Shown here one piece after another: positions 1 through 7,923 of a stretch of DNA of 37,472 nt. The notes beneath the pieces are model-generated. The model was given only the letters and a program-made list of their open reading frames with translations. It had not been told where the DNA came from and searched no databases. Numbering within the stretch: position 1 is the stretch's first letter; every line of letters starts with the position of its first letter. The DNA is from Sulfitobacter sp. Its GTDB lineage: Bacteria; Pseudomonadota; Alphaproteobacteria; Rhodobacterales; Rhodobacteraceae. Where the stretch lies: contig JAGXHD010000088.1 in NCBI GenBank assembly GCA_024636395.1, positions 1 through 37,472 on the forward strand, given 5' to 3'. A program made the position numbers and the translations under genes.

Positions 1-998
1 ACGATCCGACCGACGAGCCCGCGCCTGCCGCGCTGCAACACGACGCCACCGAGGCCGAAGCCGCTGCACTCGCTGTCGAGGGCATTGCACAGGTACAGTC
101 TGCCAGTGCCGCCTATGGCGCGCGCGAGGTCCACTTTGCGGGATCGAACGGATTTTCAGGCGGCTACCGTCGTACCGACCGTGCGCTGAGTTGTGTCGCG
201 ATTGCCGGAACGGGCGCCGCGATGGAGCGGGACTACGACGGGGACAGCCGTATATTTCAAAGCGATCTGCGCAGCGCAACAGAGATCGGCCGCAGTGCAG
301 GAGAGCGCACGTTACTCCGCCTTGGCGCGCGCAAGCCCCCCACAGGCACCTATCCCGTACTCTTCGACGAGCGTATCTCCAGCTCTCTGATCGGGCATCT
401 GCTTTCGGCGATCAACGGCAGCGCGATCACGCGTGGCGCCTCCTTCCTGCGCGGGGCCATGGGTGAGCGGGTGCTGCCCGAAGGCCTCTCGTTAATCGAG
501 GATCCACACCGTCCGCGCATCAGCGGCAGCCGCCCGTTCGATGCGGAGTTCCTCCCGACATCAAAGCGCGCTGTCGTCGAGGATGGCGTGCTCAAAAGCT
601 GGACGCTCGACCTCGGAACAGGTCGGCAGCTGGGCCTGCCCTCCACGGCCAACGCCTCACGGGGGACCAGCTTCGGCCCGTCGCCGAGCCCGTGGAACAT
701 GGCGCTGACCCAAGGCGAGGCCACCCGCGAAGACCTGATCCGCGATATGGGCACTGGCCTGCTGGTAACGTCGATGATCGGCTCCACGATCAACCCAAAC
801 ACGGGCGATTACTCGCGCGGTGCCGCCGGACTCTGGGTGGAGAATGGCGAGATCACCCATGCGGTGAACGAATGCACGATTGCCGGCAATCTGCGCGATA
901 TGCTGCTGGCGATCGTCCCTGCCAACGACGCGCGGGCGCATCTGAGCCGCGTCGTGCCTTCGCTTCTCGTTCCGGGGATGACCATTGCCGGCAGCTGA
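1..998 (+). CDS. pmbA: TldE/PmbA-family metalloprotease subunit (5' end outside window)
   Basis: C-terminal ~330 residues of a TldD/TldE (PmbA) family protein; the first complete codon is at position 3 and the gene begins before the window. In this family TldD carries the metal-binding HExxxH motif and PmbA/TldE is its partner without it; together they process small peptides and affect gyrase-inhibitor sensitivity. Visible family features are the segment SSSLIGHLLSAINGSAI, the Pro-rich central part, and the end with MGTGLLVTSMIGS, N-x-x-T-G-D-Y-S-R-G and WVENGEI, typical of the PmbA C-terminal barrel. The stop lies 11 nt downstream of the cysQ start, so the two genes overlap by 14 nt and are probably co-transcribed. 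No disruption is seen in the part present. Confidence 0.9.
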   Translation, partial: DPTDEPAPAALQHDATEAEAAALAVEGIAQVQSASAAYGAREVHFAGSNGFSGGYRRTDRALSCVAIAGTGAAMERDYDGDSRIFQSDLRSATEIGRSAGERTLLRLGARKPPTGTYPVLFDERISSSLIGHLLSAINGSAITRGASFLRGAMGERVLPEGLSLIEDPHRPRISGSRPFDAEFLPTSKRAVVEDGVLKSWTLDLGTGRQLGLPSTANASRGTSFGPSPSPWNMALTQGEATREDLIRDMGTGLLVTSMIGSTINPNTGDYSRGAAGLWVENGEITHAVNECTIAGNLRDMLLAIVPANDARAHLSRVVPSLLVPGMTIAGS

Positions 999-1761
999 TC
1001 TTCCTCTGCTGATTGATGCCGCGCGCATGGCAGGCCGTGTCGCGACAAGTTTTGTCGGGACGTCCGCCCGGCGCTGGGACAAGCCCGGAGGCGCGGGACC
1101 GGTGACAGAGGCCGATCTAGCCGTGAACGATATGCTGAAATCGGTACTTCTGCTGTCGCGGCCTGGCTATGGATGGCTCTCGGAGGAAAGCGAGGACGGC
1201 GCAGAGCGCCTCGATCAGGAGCGGGTTTTCATCGTCGATCCGATTGACGGCACCCGCAGCTTTACCGAAGGGGCCAACACATGGGCCCACGCCATTGCCG
1301 TGGCCGAGCGCGGCAGGATCACGGCGGCTGTCGTGTATCTCCCCTTGCTCGATCTGCTTTATACTGCCGCTCTAGGCGGCGGGGCGCATCTCAACGGGGC
1401 GCCCATCCGTGCCTCTGCCGTGGCCGATTTCGGGCAGGCCTGTATTCTCGCAGCCAAACCAGTCATGGCAGGCACCGCATGGCGCAGCGGGGCGTGCCCT
1501 GCGTTCAAGCCGGCGTATCGGCCGTCACTGGCCTACCGCCTTGGCCTTGTCGGACAGGCGAAGTTCGATGCCATGTTAACGCTGCGCCCCAGCTGGGAAT
1601 GGGATATTGCCGCAGGGGCGCTCATTGTGGCCGAAGCGGGCGGGACGATCACAGACCAGCGCGGCGCACCTTTGCGGTTCAACGGGGCCGATCCGCGCCT
1701 CGATGGTGTGGTCGCCGGTGGGCAGGCGATTCATGCAGCGCTCATAGACGCGCTGGTGTGA
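985..1761 (+). CDS. cysQ: 3'(2'),5'-bisphosphate nucleotidase CysQ / inositol monophosphatase family
   Basis: 258-residue Mg2+/Li+-sensitive phosphatase of the inositol monophosphatase superfamily, most like CysQ, which hydrolyses 3'-phosphoadenosine 5'-phosphate formed during sulfate assimilation. The metal-binding motif DPIDGTRSF is present near residues 86-94, preceded by SEESED, and the second motif WEWDIAAGALIVAEAGG occurs near residues 203-219; GPVTEADLAVND is the usual N-terminal motif. The chosen start is a TTG inside the end of pmbA, because it gives the family-typical N-terminus MPAADLPLLIDAA; the next in-frame ATG (1027) would remove that helix. Substrate choice between PAP and inositol phosphates cannot be decided from sequence alone. 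Confidence 0.9.
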   Translation: MPAADLPLLIDAARMAGRVATSFVGTSARRWDKPGGAGPVTEADLAVNDMLKSVLLLSRPGYGWLSEESEDGAERLDQERVFIVDPIDGTRSFTEGANTWAHAIAVAERGRITAAVVYLPLLDLLYTAALGGGAHLNGAPIRASAVADFGQACILAAKPVMAGTAWRSGACPAFKPAYRPSLAYRLGLVGQAKFDAMLTLRPSWEWDIAAGALIVAEAGGTITDQRGAPLRFNGADPRLDGVVAGGQAIHAALIDALV

Positions 1762-1834
1762 GTAGCGTGCCTGCTTGACGGCACAGTACCCCGCCGTGCA
1801 AACAAAGGCTGAATGAAATCAAAGGAAATACACC

Positions 1835-2077
1835 ATGACCCAACGCCTGCACCTCGTTTTTGGGGGCGAGCTGGTGAACCCCAGCGAAAATACGTTCAAG
1901 AACGTCGATGATCTGCACATCGTGGGTATCTTCCCGAACTACGCAACCGCCTATGACGCGTGGAAGAACGAGGCACAGCGCACCGTGGACAACGCCCATA
2001 TGCGCTATTTCATCGCTCATTTGCACCGCCTGCGCGATGAGGCGACGCCCGCATCGTCCACCGAAGAATTGGGCTAG
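1835..2077 (+). CDS. DUF4170 domain-containing small protein
   Basis: 80-residue soluble protein matching the DUF4170 family of alphaproteobacteria; function unknown. It starts MTQRLHLVFGGELVNP and contains the NVDDLHIVGIFPNYATAYDA segment, with no signal peptide or membrane helix. A good ribosome binding site, AAAGGAAA, lies at 1821-1828, seven bases before the ATG. It sits between cysQ and waaA, an arrangement I recall from other Rhodobacteraceae, so it may be linked to Kdo/lipid A assembly only by operon membership. Its stop codon is 7 nt upstream of the waaA GTG. Confidence 0.85.
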   Translation: MTQRLHLVFGGELVNPSENTFKNVDDLHIVGIFPNYATAYDAWKNEAQRTVDNAHMRYFIAHLHRLRDEATPASSTEELG

Positions 2078-2084
2078 CCGCGCT

Positions 2085-3308
2085 GTGGCGGTATCGCTGG
2101 GCCTCTCCGCCTACCGGGCACTTGCGCGGCGCGGAGAGGTGCGGCTTCCCCACTTCTCAGAGCCGCGACCGACGGGCGAGCTCTTGTGGATCCATTGCGC
2201 CGAGGCGGACGCCTATCTCGCCGTCGTTGATCTGGCGCAGCGCCAGATTGCCAGCCGCCCCGGTCTTGGTGTTCTGATCTCCACCACTGCACCGCCGCGC
2301 GACCTGGAAGCGGAGCGGCCCATCGGTATCATCATCTGCGATATCTGCGAAGAACACCCCGACAGCGTGCGGGCGTTTCTGGATCACTGGTCGCCAGATT
2401 GCTGTGTCTGGACGTGGGGCGGACTGCGCCCAAATCTGATCATCGCGACTGCGCAACGGGGATGCGCCCTCTATCTGATCAATGCGGATGCCGCAGGTTT
2501 CGATGGCCGCCGTGAGCGTTGGATCCCCGATGTGGCGCGCAGTCTGTTGCCGCTGTTCGCCGCTGTCATGGCCCGCACCCCTGCGACAGGTCGGCGGCTG
2601 ATGCAGCTGGGGCTCGGCAAGGAGGACGTGGAGATTACGACGGCCCTGCAAGCGGGCGGTCAGGCGCTGCCCTGCAACGAGACGGATCTTGCCGACCTTG
2701 CCGCGACCTGTGTGGGCCGCGCGATCTGGTTCGCCAATGGTGTGCACTCCGAGGAGCTGCAAACCGTGCTCGCGGCGCACCGACAGGCCCTTCGGCTGTC
2801 ACACCGACTCCTGCTGGTCCTGCGCCCGGCGGGGAGCCTTACGCCGGGGGAGGCCTTCCAAGAGGCGCGCACGCAGGACTTCAGGGTGCTGAACTGGGAT
2901 GACGGCAATTACCCCGACGAGACCACGCAGATACTCATCTCGGAGGATCCACGCGACATCGGACTGTTCTACCGTGTGGCGCCCGTCTCGTTTCTTGGTG
3001 GCTCACTGGTCGCCGGACGCGGCAGCGTCGATCCGCTGGAGGCGGCCGCTCTCGGATCTGCGGTGCTCTACGGGCCGCGCGTGGGGCGCCATTTGCAAAG
3101 TTATTCACGTCTCGCCGCAGCGGGGGCGGCACGAATTATCAATGACAGCGCTGCGCTGGGAATGGCCGTGTCGCGGCTGGTAGCGCCCGATCAGGCGGCC
3201 CTGATGGCCCATGCCGGCTGGGATGTCGTGAGCGAGGGCGCCGCCCTCACAGACCGGATTACCGATCTGGTGCAGGACACACTCGATACCCAGCGCGGTG
3301 TAAGCTAA
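2085..3308 (+). CDS. waaA: Divergent 3-deoxy-D-manno-octulosonic acid transferase
   Basis: 407-residue GT-B glycosyltransferase of the WaaA/KdtA family, which adds Kdo from CMP-Kdo to lipid IVA at the inner membrane. The N-terminal domain starts with SLGLSAYRALARRGE and includes GELLWIHCAEADAY; the C-terminal nucleotide-sugar domain shows FLGGSL and DPLEAAALGSAVLYGP. It is divergent: where canonical enzymes have H-x-x-S-x-G-E with the catalytic glutamate, this protein reads H37-C-A-E-A-D-A43, and the usual GGHNPLEP is RGSVDPLEA. The start is a GTG 7 nt after the DUF4170 stop; the reading frame is open further upstream but inside DUF4170. The stop TAA overlaps the lpxK ATG by one base, which supports the assignment. 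Confidence 0.85.
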   Translation: MAVSLGLSAYRALARRGEVRLPHFSEPRPTGELLWIHCAEADAYLAVVDLAQRQIASRPGLGVLISTTAPPRDLEAERPIGIIICDICEEHPDSVRAFLDHWSPDCCVWTWGGLRPNLIIATAQRGCALYLINADAAGFDGRRERWIPDVARSLLPLFAAVMARTPATGRRLMQLGLGKEDVEITTALQAGGQALPCNETDLADLAATCVGRAIWFANGVHSEELQTVLAAHRQALRLSHRLLLVLRPAGSLTPGEAFQEARTQDFRVLNWDDGNYPDETTQILISEDPRDIGLFYRVAPVSFLGGSLVAGRGSVDPLEAAALGSAVLYGPRVGRHLQSYSRLAAAGAARIINDSAALGMAVSRLVAPDQAALMAHAGWDVVSEGAALTDRITDLVQDTLDTQRGVS

Positions 3309-4300
3309 TGCGGGCACCTGATTTTTGGCACCGACCCAAACCGGGGCTTAGGGCACGGCTGCTGCAGCCATTGGGCGCACTTTATGCCCGCGGTACAGCG
3401 CGCAGGCTGTCCAATGGACCGTACCGGAAGATGGATGTGCCGGTGATCTGTGTGGGCAACATCAACGCAGGCGGCACCGGTAAGACTCCCACCGTGATCG
3501 CTATCGCGGAGCGCCTGCGCGATCTTTATATGGAGCCACACATTGTCTCTCGCGGCTATGGCGGGACGCTGGAAGGGCCGGTGCGCGTCGACCCTGCAAG
3601 CCACACGGCTGCACAGGTTGGCGATGAGCCATTGCTGCTGGCTGCCTTCGCCGAGGTCTGGGTCGCTAAGGACCGTGCCGCCGGAGCAAGCGCTGCACAA
3701 GAGGCGGGCGCCAAAGCGATAATCCTCGACGACGGCTTCCAGAACCCCTCGCTGGCCTATGATCTGAGTATTGTCGTGGTGGATGCCGCCAAGGGGTTCG
3801 GCAATGGCCTGTGCCTGCCCGCAGGGCCACTACGTGAGCCCGTCGGGACCGGACTGGCACGCGCCGATCTGCTGTTGTCGATTGGCGAGGAAGCAGCACA
3901 GGAAAGCTTTGATACCACTTTGCTCCCCGAAGGCTTGCCCCATATCCGCGCCGCACTCGTTCCCCTCCAAACGGGCATGGACTGGACCGATACGCCGCTG
4001 TTGGCCTTTGCGGGGATCGCGCATCCCGAGAAGTTTTTTGCCACATTGCGCGGTCTTGGCGCCACGCTGGTGCACGCGGAGCCACTGGTGGACCACCAGC
4101 CACTCACCTCCGCGCTGATGGGCAGACTCGAAGCGGATGCCCGCGCCTGGGGGGCGCAGCTTGTCACAACGGAAAAAGACGCAGTGCGCCTTCCACCCGC
4201 GTTCCGGATGAAAGTGATCACCCTGCCGGTGAGGCTGAAAATACCGGAGCAGAACCCGCTTTGGGACGCCTTGAAAAAACTGGCCTCTGGCACGCCCTAG
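3308..4300 (+). CDS. lpxK: Tetraacyldisaccharide 4'-kinase
   Basis: 330-residue membrane-associated kinase that phosphorylates the 4' position of the lipid A disaccharide to give lipid IVA, the acceptor of WaaA. A P-loop with the LpxK-specific form GNINAGGTGKTP lies at residues 50-62, followed by SRGYGG and the GDEP motif near residue 102; ILDDGFQN near residue 139 is the expected second motif. Length and motifs match the family. It overlaps the waaA stop by one base and is the last gene of the plus-strand envelope operon; the convergent CoA-transferase ends only 15 bp away. Confidence 0.96.
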   Translation: MRAPDFWHRPKPGLRARLLQPLGALYARGTARRLSNGPYRKMDVPVICVGNINAGGTGKTPTVIAIAERLRDLYMEPHIVSRGYGGTLEGPVRVDPASHTAAQVGDEPLLLAAFAEVWVAKDRAAGASAAQEAGAKAIILDDGFQNPSLAYDLSIVVVDAAKGFGNGLCLPAGPLREPVGTGLARADLLLSIGEEAAQESFDTTLLPEGLPHIRAALVPLQTGMDWTDTPLLAFAGIAHPEKFFATLRGLGATLVHAEPLVDHQPLTSALMGRLEADARAWGAQLVTTEKDAVRLPPAFRMKVITLPVRLKIPEQNPLWDALKKLASGTP

Positions 4301-4315
4301 ATCAAAGCCGCTTCT

Positions 4316-5428
4316 TCAGTTGTCCTCGCCCAGCATTGGCGCGGGTCGGTGCAAAGATAGCTCCGCCCCCGAAAACTTGAACGGCGAGTTGATCCCCGGC
4401 ACGCCGTCCAGCTCGATCTGCATTCCCCGCGCTTTGACCTGCGGATCGTCGAACGTATCCTGCATCGTGTTGATCGGACCTGCGGGCACAGTGTTCGCTT
4501 CGCAAAGGGCGAGCAGATCGTCGCGCGTGTGTAGACGTGTCGCCGCAGACAGAGCTGTGTTCATTGCCGGGCGATTGGCGACGCGGTCGGCGTTTTTCAT
4601 GTAAGCCGGATCGCTGCCCATCTCGGGCATACCCAAAAGCGAGCACAGCCGCCGGAACTGTCCGTCATTTCCTGTAGCGATGATGATGTGGCCATCGGAT
4701 GTCTCGAAAACCTCATAGGGTGTGAGGTTCGGATGGGCGTTGCCCAACCGCGTCGGCGGGGTGCCGGTCGTAAGGTAATTCATCGCCTGATTGCCGGTGA
4801 TCGAGACAGCGCAATCCAGAAGCGCCATATCGATATGCTGGCCTACGCCCGTTGTCGTGCGCTGATGGACTGCTGCCAGAATTGCGGTTGTGGAATAGAT
4901 GCCGGTGAAGATATCCGTGATCGCCATACCGTGCTTTTGCGGCGGGCCATCCGGCTCTCCGGTGATCGACATCAGACCCGACATGCCCTGTATGATGAAA
5001 TCATAGCCCGGACGGTGGGCATAGGGGCCGGTCTGGCCAAAACCGGTGATGGAGCAGTAGATCAGCTTGGGGAAGCGGCCGCTGAGTGTTGCATAATCCA
5101 TGCCGTATTTTGCGAGGCCGCCCGTTTTGAAGTTCTCGATCAGGATATCGGCATCTTCCAGCAGGGCGAGCAGTTTTGCCTGCCCCGCGTCCGTGCGCAG
5201 GTCAACGGTGACAGAGGCTTTGCCCCGGTTGGCCGAATGGAAATAGGAGGCCGACCGGTCGTCCCCCCGCTCCACAAAGGGCGGGCCCCACTGGCGGGTA
5301 TCATCGCCTTCGGGGCTCTCTACCTTGATCACTTCCGCGCCCAGATCGGCCAGCGTCTGGCCGGCCCAGGGGCCCGCCAGAACACGCGCCAGCTCGATCA
5401 CCTTGAGCCCTGCGAGCGGCGAGGCCAT
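4316..5428 (-). CDS. CaiB/BaiF class III CoA-transferase
   Basis: 370-residue family III CoA-transferase, an enzyme type that moves CoA between acyl-CoA and a free carboxylic acid through a mixed anhydride on an aspartate. It has the usual N-terminus (GLKVIELARVLAGPWAGQ, LADLGAEVIKVE), the GxGQxG-type segment ITGFGQTGPY near residue 128 and AITDIFTG near residue 172, whose Asp172 is the probable catalytic residue. The C-terminus stops at PAPMLGEDN, some 10-20 residues earlier than is common, without the usual EVLxxLG tail; the other frames there do not restore one. Substrate cannot be told. The ATG overlaps the dsbA stop (TGATG), so it is translated with the thiol oxidoreductase. Confidence 0.88.
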   Translation of the reverse strand: MASPLAGLKVIELARVLAGPWAGQTLADLGAEVIKVESPEGDDTRQWGPPFVERGDDRSASYFHSANRGKASVTVDLRTDAGQAKLLALLEDADILIENFKTGGLAKYGMDYATLSGRFPKLIYCSITGFGQTGPYAHRPGYDFIIQGMSGLMSITGEPDGPPQKHGMAITDIFTGIYSTTAILAAVHQRTTTGVGQHIDMALLDCAVSITGNQAMNYLTTGTPPTRLGNAHPNLTPYEVFETSDGHIIIATGNDGQFRRLCSLLGMPEMGSDPAYMKNADRVANRPAMNTALSAATRLHTRDDLLALCEANTVPAGPINTMQDTFDDPQVKARGMQIELDGVPGINSPFKFSGAELSLHRPAPMLGEDN

Positions 5429-6111
5429 CAGCCGGCCAACGCTTCGTCGATGATCGCCTTCATATCGGGGTAGCTCATGTTGGAATATTTCTTCCCGTTG
5501 ATGATGAAGCTCGGCGTGCTGTCGATCTGATCAGCTTCGGCGTTTTGCTGATACCATGCGACCAGAGTCTGCGCCTGCTCGGCGTCTTGCAGGCATGCTT
5601 CCAGCGTGTCGTTGTCCAGCCCGGCCAGACGACCGATCTTGCGCAGCTCCTCGACGATAGCGGCAGGTTCGCCAGCACGGGTCCACTGGTCCTGACCGGC
5701 GTAGATCAGATCTGCAATACCAAAGTATTTCTCAGGTCCGCCACAGCGCGCCACCAATGATGCCCACAGGCCGAAACGGTCAAAGAACACCTCGCGGTAG
5801 ACGAAGCGGACCTTGCCCGTGTCGATGTATTCTTCACGCAACTGCTTGTAAGCGCCTTTGTGGAAGGTTGCGCAATGGGGGCAAGTGAAGGAGGCGTATT
5901 CGATGATCTCCACGGTCGCATCAGGATTGCCCGCAATCATATCCTGCACACCCGATGTGTCGATCTCGCCGCTCGTCGTCTGTGCATTGGCCGCACCCGG
6001 CAGGGGCGCATCTGGGAAGGCGACCATGGTGCTGCTGCGGTTGCTGGTCATGTACCAGCCGCCAAGGCCGATGGCGGCAACGCCGCCCAAGAGGATGTTT
6101 CTGCGGTTCAT
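5428..6111 (-). CDS. DsbA-family thiol:disulfide oxidoreductase (exported)
   Basis: 227-residue exported protein with a thioredoxin fold of the DsbA/Com1 type. The N-terminus MNRRNILLGGVAAIGLGGWY has a twin-arginine-like NRRN followed by a hydrophobic stretch, so it is a signal peptide or membrane anchor. The redox motif is C77-P-H-C80 in ASFTCPHCATFH, and STPSFIING near residue 196 supplies the cis-proline loop. An AAGGAA ribosome binding site lies just upstream of the ATG (complement of 6121-6126). It follows the DUF721 gene by 51 bp on the same strand. Likely role is disulfide formation or reduction in the periplasm; the partner is not visible here. Confidence 0.92.
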   Translation of the reverse strand: MNRRNILLGGVAAIGLGGWYMTSNRSSTMVAFPDAPLPGAANAQTTSGEIDTSGVQDMIAGNPDATVEIIEYASFTCPHCATFHKGAYKQLREEYIDTGKVRFVYREVFFDRFGLWASLVARCGGPEKYFGIADLIYAGQDQWTRAGEPAAIVEELRKIGRLAGLDNDTLEACLQDAEQAQTLVAWYQQNAEADQIDSTPSFIINGKKYSNMSYPDMKAIIDEALAG

Positions 6112-6162
6112 GGGTATGTTCCTTCTTTCAGTGTCGGTTTTACGAACGCGATGGTCGAACGC

Positions 6163-6672
6163 TCAGCGGTTGTTCTTGTTCAATATGTTCTCGCCCAGCC
6201 GCGCAAGGGCATCGCGCAGGCTTTCGTCGCCAATGCTCGATGCTGTCTGAGTGGCTTTGGCCCTTATCGCGGGATCGGGTGCCGGGTCGGCTTTCTTCGG
6301 CGCATGCTCGAACGCTACGCGGCCCTCGGCGAAGCCTGTCGCCGCCGTCTGCGTGACCCGCACACGCGCGATTGCATTGTAGCCGTAGACGGCATTAACG
6401 CGTGCGCGCAGTTGCTCCTTTTGCATTTCAAGTACTGGCGCATTTGCCCCAGTGGTCAGCAGCGTCAGCGTCGCCCCCATCCCGCCCCGACCGTACGATA
6501 CCTCCACTGGCCGCGAGATCGCAGCCGCTTCCTCTCCCGCGACCTCAGCCCAGTTGGTCAGCAGACGCGATTGCGCGAACCCGCGGCCCTCGGATACCTT
6601 GCGGATCTTCCCGGTGAGCAGACTGGCAGTGCGGGCGAAGCCCTTCGTTGTGGTGCGGCGAGGCGGCGGCAT
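6163..6672 (-). CDS. DUF721 / DciA-like protein
   Basis: 169-residue protein of the DUF721 family, which includes DciA, the replicative helicase loader found in most bacteria that lack DnaC. The conserved region is KGFARTASLLTGKIRKVSEG followed by LLTNWAEVAGEEAA and, after a variable part, the K-E-Q-L-R-A-R-V-N segment with Y-G-Y-N-A-I-A-R-V. The start was placed at the ATG at 6672 (MPPPRR) because the conserved domain begins soon after; an in-frame ATG at 6774 would add 34 residues and leave only 26 bp to mutY. It is divergent from mutY and followed by dsbA, a neighbourhood I recall from related genomes. The helicase-loading role is inferred from the family. Confidence 0.8.
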   Translation of the reverse strand: MPPPRRTTTKGFARTASLLTGKIRKVSEGRGFAQSRLLTNWAEVAGEEAAAISRPVEVSYGRGGMGATLTLLTTGANAPVLEMQKEQLRARVNAVYGYNAIARVRVTQTAATGFAEGRVAFEHAPKKADPAPDPAIRAKATQTASSIGDESLRDALARLGENILNKNNR

Positions 6673-6800
6673 GATGCTGTGCGTGCTTTCTGGCTCGGGT
6701 GGTAGCCCTTCGAGGCGTACCACGCTATGTGGGTCTACAAAGATCATAGCGCAAGGCGGCAGCCCTGCCACCATGGCAATTCAGGATTGGTTCATAAACT

Positions 6801-7898
6801 GTGCGTGAGAATGATAACATAGCTGCAACCCTGCTGGCGTGGTACGACCTCCACGCGCGCGAGATGCCCTGGCGCGTCTCGCCGCAGGCGCGCAAAGCAG
6901 GCGTGCGCCCGGATCCCTACGCCATCTGGTTGAGCGAAATCATGCTTCAACAGACCACCGTTGCCACGGTCCGGGACTACTTCCGCAGGTTCATCGCGCG
7001 CTGGCCCACGGTCCGCGATCTGGCGGCAGCCGAGGATGCAGACGTGATGGGCGAATGGGCCGGGCTTGGATACTACGCGCGGGCGCGCAATCTGCTGAAA
7101 TGCGCCCGAGCAGTGGTGGCTGAGCATGAGGGCGTATTTCCCGCAGATCACGCGGCGCTGCTGAGGCTTCCCGGCATCGGGCCCTACACCGCCGCAGCCG
7201 TCTCCTCCATCGCATTCGATCTGCCGCATGCAGTGCTCGACGGGAATGTGGAGCGGGTTATGGCGCGGATCTATAACCTGCACACACCCTTGCCCGAGGC
7301 AAAACCGCAGCTGATGATCCAAGCGGACAAACACACGCCCGCAGTGCGCCCAGGGGATTATGCGCAGGCTGTTATGGATCTGGGGGCTACGATCTGCACC
7401 CCCAAATCGCCCGCCTGCGGAATCTGTCCATGGCGGACACCCTGTTCCGCACGCGCGGCGGGGACGGCGGCCGAACTGCCGCGGAAAACGCCGAAAAAAG
7501 CCAAGCCGGTCCGCCATGGCACAGTCTATCTGGGTCGGCGCAAAGACGGCGCATGGCTACTGGAAACGCGGCCCGAAAAGGGCCTGCTCGGTGGGATGCT
7601 GGGATGGCCCGGCTCAGATTGGGTCGACGCGGGCTTGCCCCATCCCGAAAGTGATCCACCGGCGCAGGGCAAGTGGAGCGCAAGCCCGGGCGATGTGCGC
7701 CACACCTTCACCCATTTTCACCTGATCCTGCGCGTGATGACAGCCGATCTCGCGCAAGACTGCACGCCCCACAGGGGTTCGTTCAAGCAGCCCGATGCTT
7801 TCTGCCCCTCCGATTTACCAACCGTGATGCGCAAGGCTTTCGACCTGCTGCGCTCGGACGCTACGCCACATGGGACAGAAGGCGGTACTCTGCTATAG
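6801..7898 (+). CDS. mutY: A/G-specific adenine glycosylase MutY
   Basis: 365-residue base-excision repair glycosylase that removes adenine paired with 8-oxoguanine. The catalytic Glu46 is in SEIMLQQTT, the helix-hairpin-helix LPGIGPYTAAAV spans residues 123-134, and the catalytic Asp147 is in VLDGNVERV. The [4Fe-4S] loop Cys-x6-Cys-x2-Cys-x5-Cys is complete at C199, C206, C209 and C215. A C-terminal NUDIX-like domain follows (RRKDGAWLLETRPEKGLLGGMLGWPG, here split as RKDGAWLLETRP and GGMLGWPG). The GTG at 6801 is the only usable upstream start, as an in-frame stop lies 6 nt before it. An AlkB-type hydroxylase follows after 25 bp. Confidence 0.97.
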   Translation: MRENDNIAATLLAWYDLHAREMPWRVSPQARKAGVRPDPYAIWLSEIMLQQTTVATVRDYFRRFIARWPTVRDLAAAEDADVMGEWAGLGYYARARNLLKCARAVVAEHEGVFPADHAALLRLPGIGPYTAAAVSSIAFDLPHAVLDGNVERVMARIYNLHTPLPEAKPQLMIQADKHTPAVRPGDYAQAVMDLGATICTPKSPACGICPWRTPCSARAAGTAAELPRKTPKKAKPVRHGTVYLGRRKDGAWLLETRPEKGLLGGMLGWPGSDWVDAGLPHPESDPPAQGKWSASPGDVRHTFTHFHLILRVMTADLAQDCTPHRGSFKQPDAFCPSDLPTVMRKAFDLLRSDATPHGTEGGTLL

Positions 7899-7923
7899 TC
7901 CTCAAAGAAACAAGGCTGCGACC

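Noticed and set aside
4302..4330. Possible frameshift at the end of the CoA-transferase
   Set aside because: The alternative frame gives only a few basic residues before a stop and does not restore the usual C-terminal tail, so a natural short end is more likely.
5860..6705. 281-codon plus-strand frame opposite dsbA and the DUF721 gene
   Set aside because: No recognisable domain; both minus-strand genes have clear family motifs.
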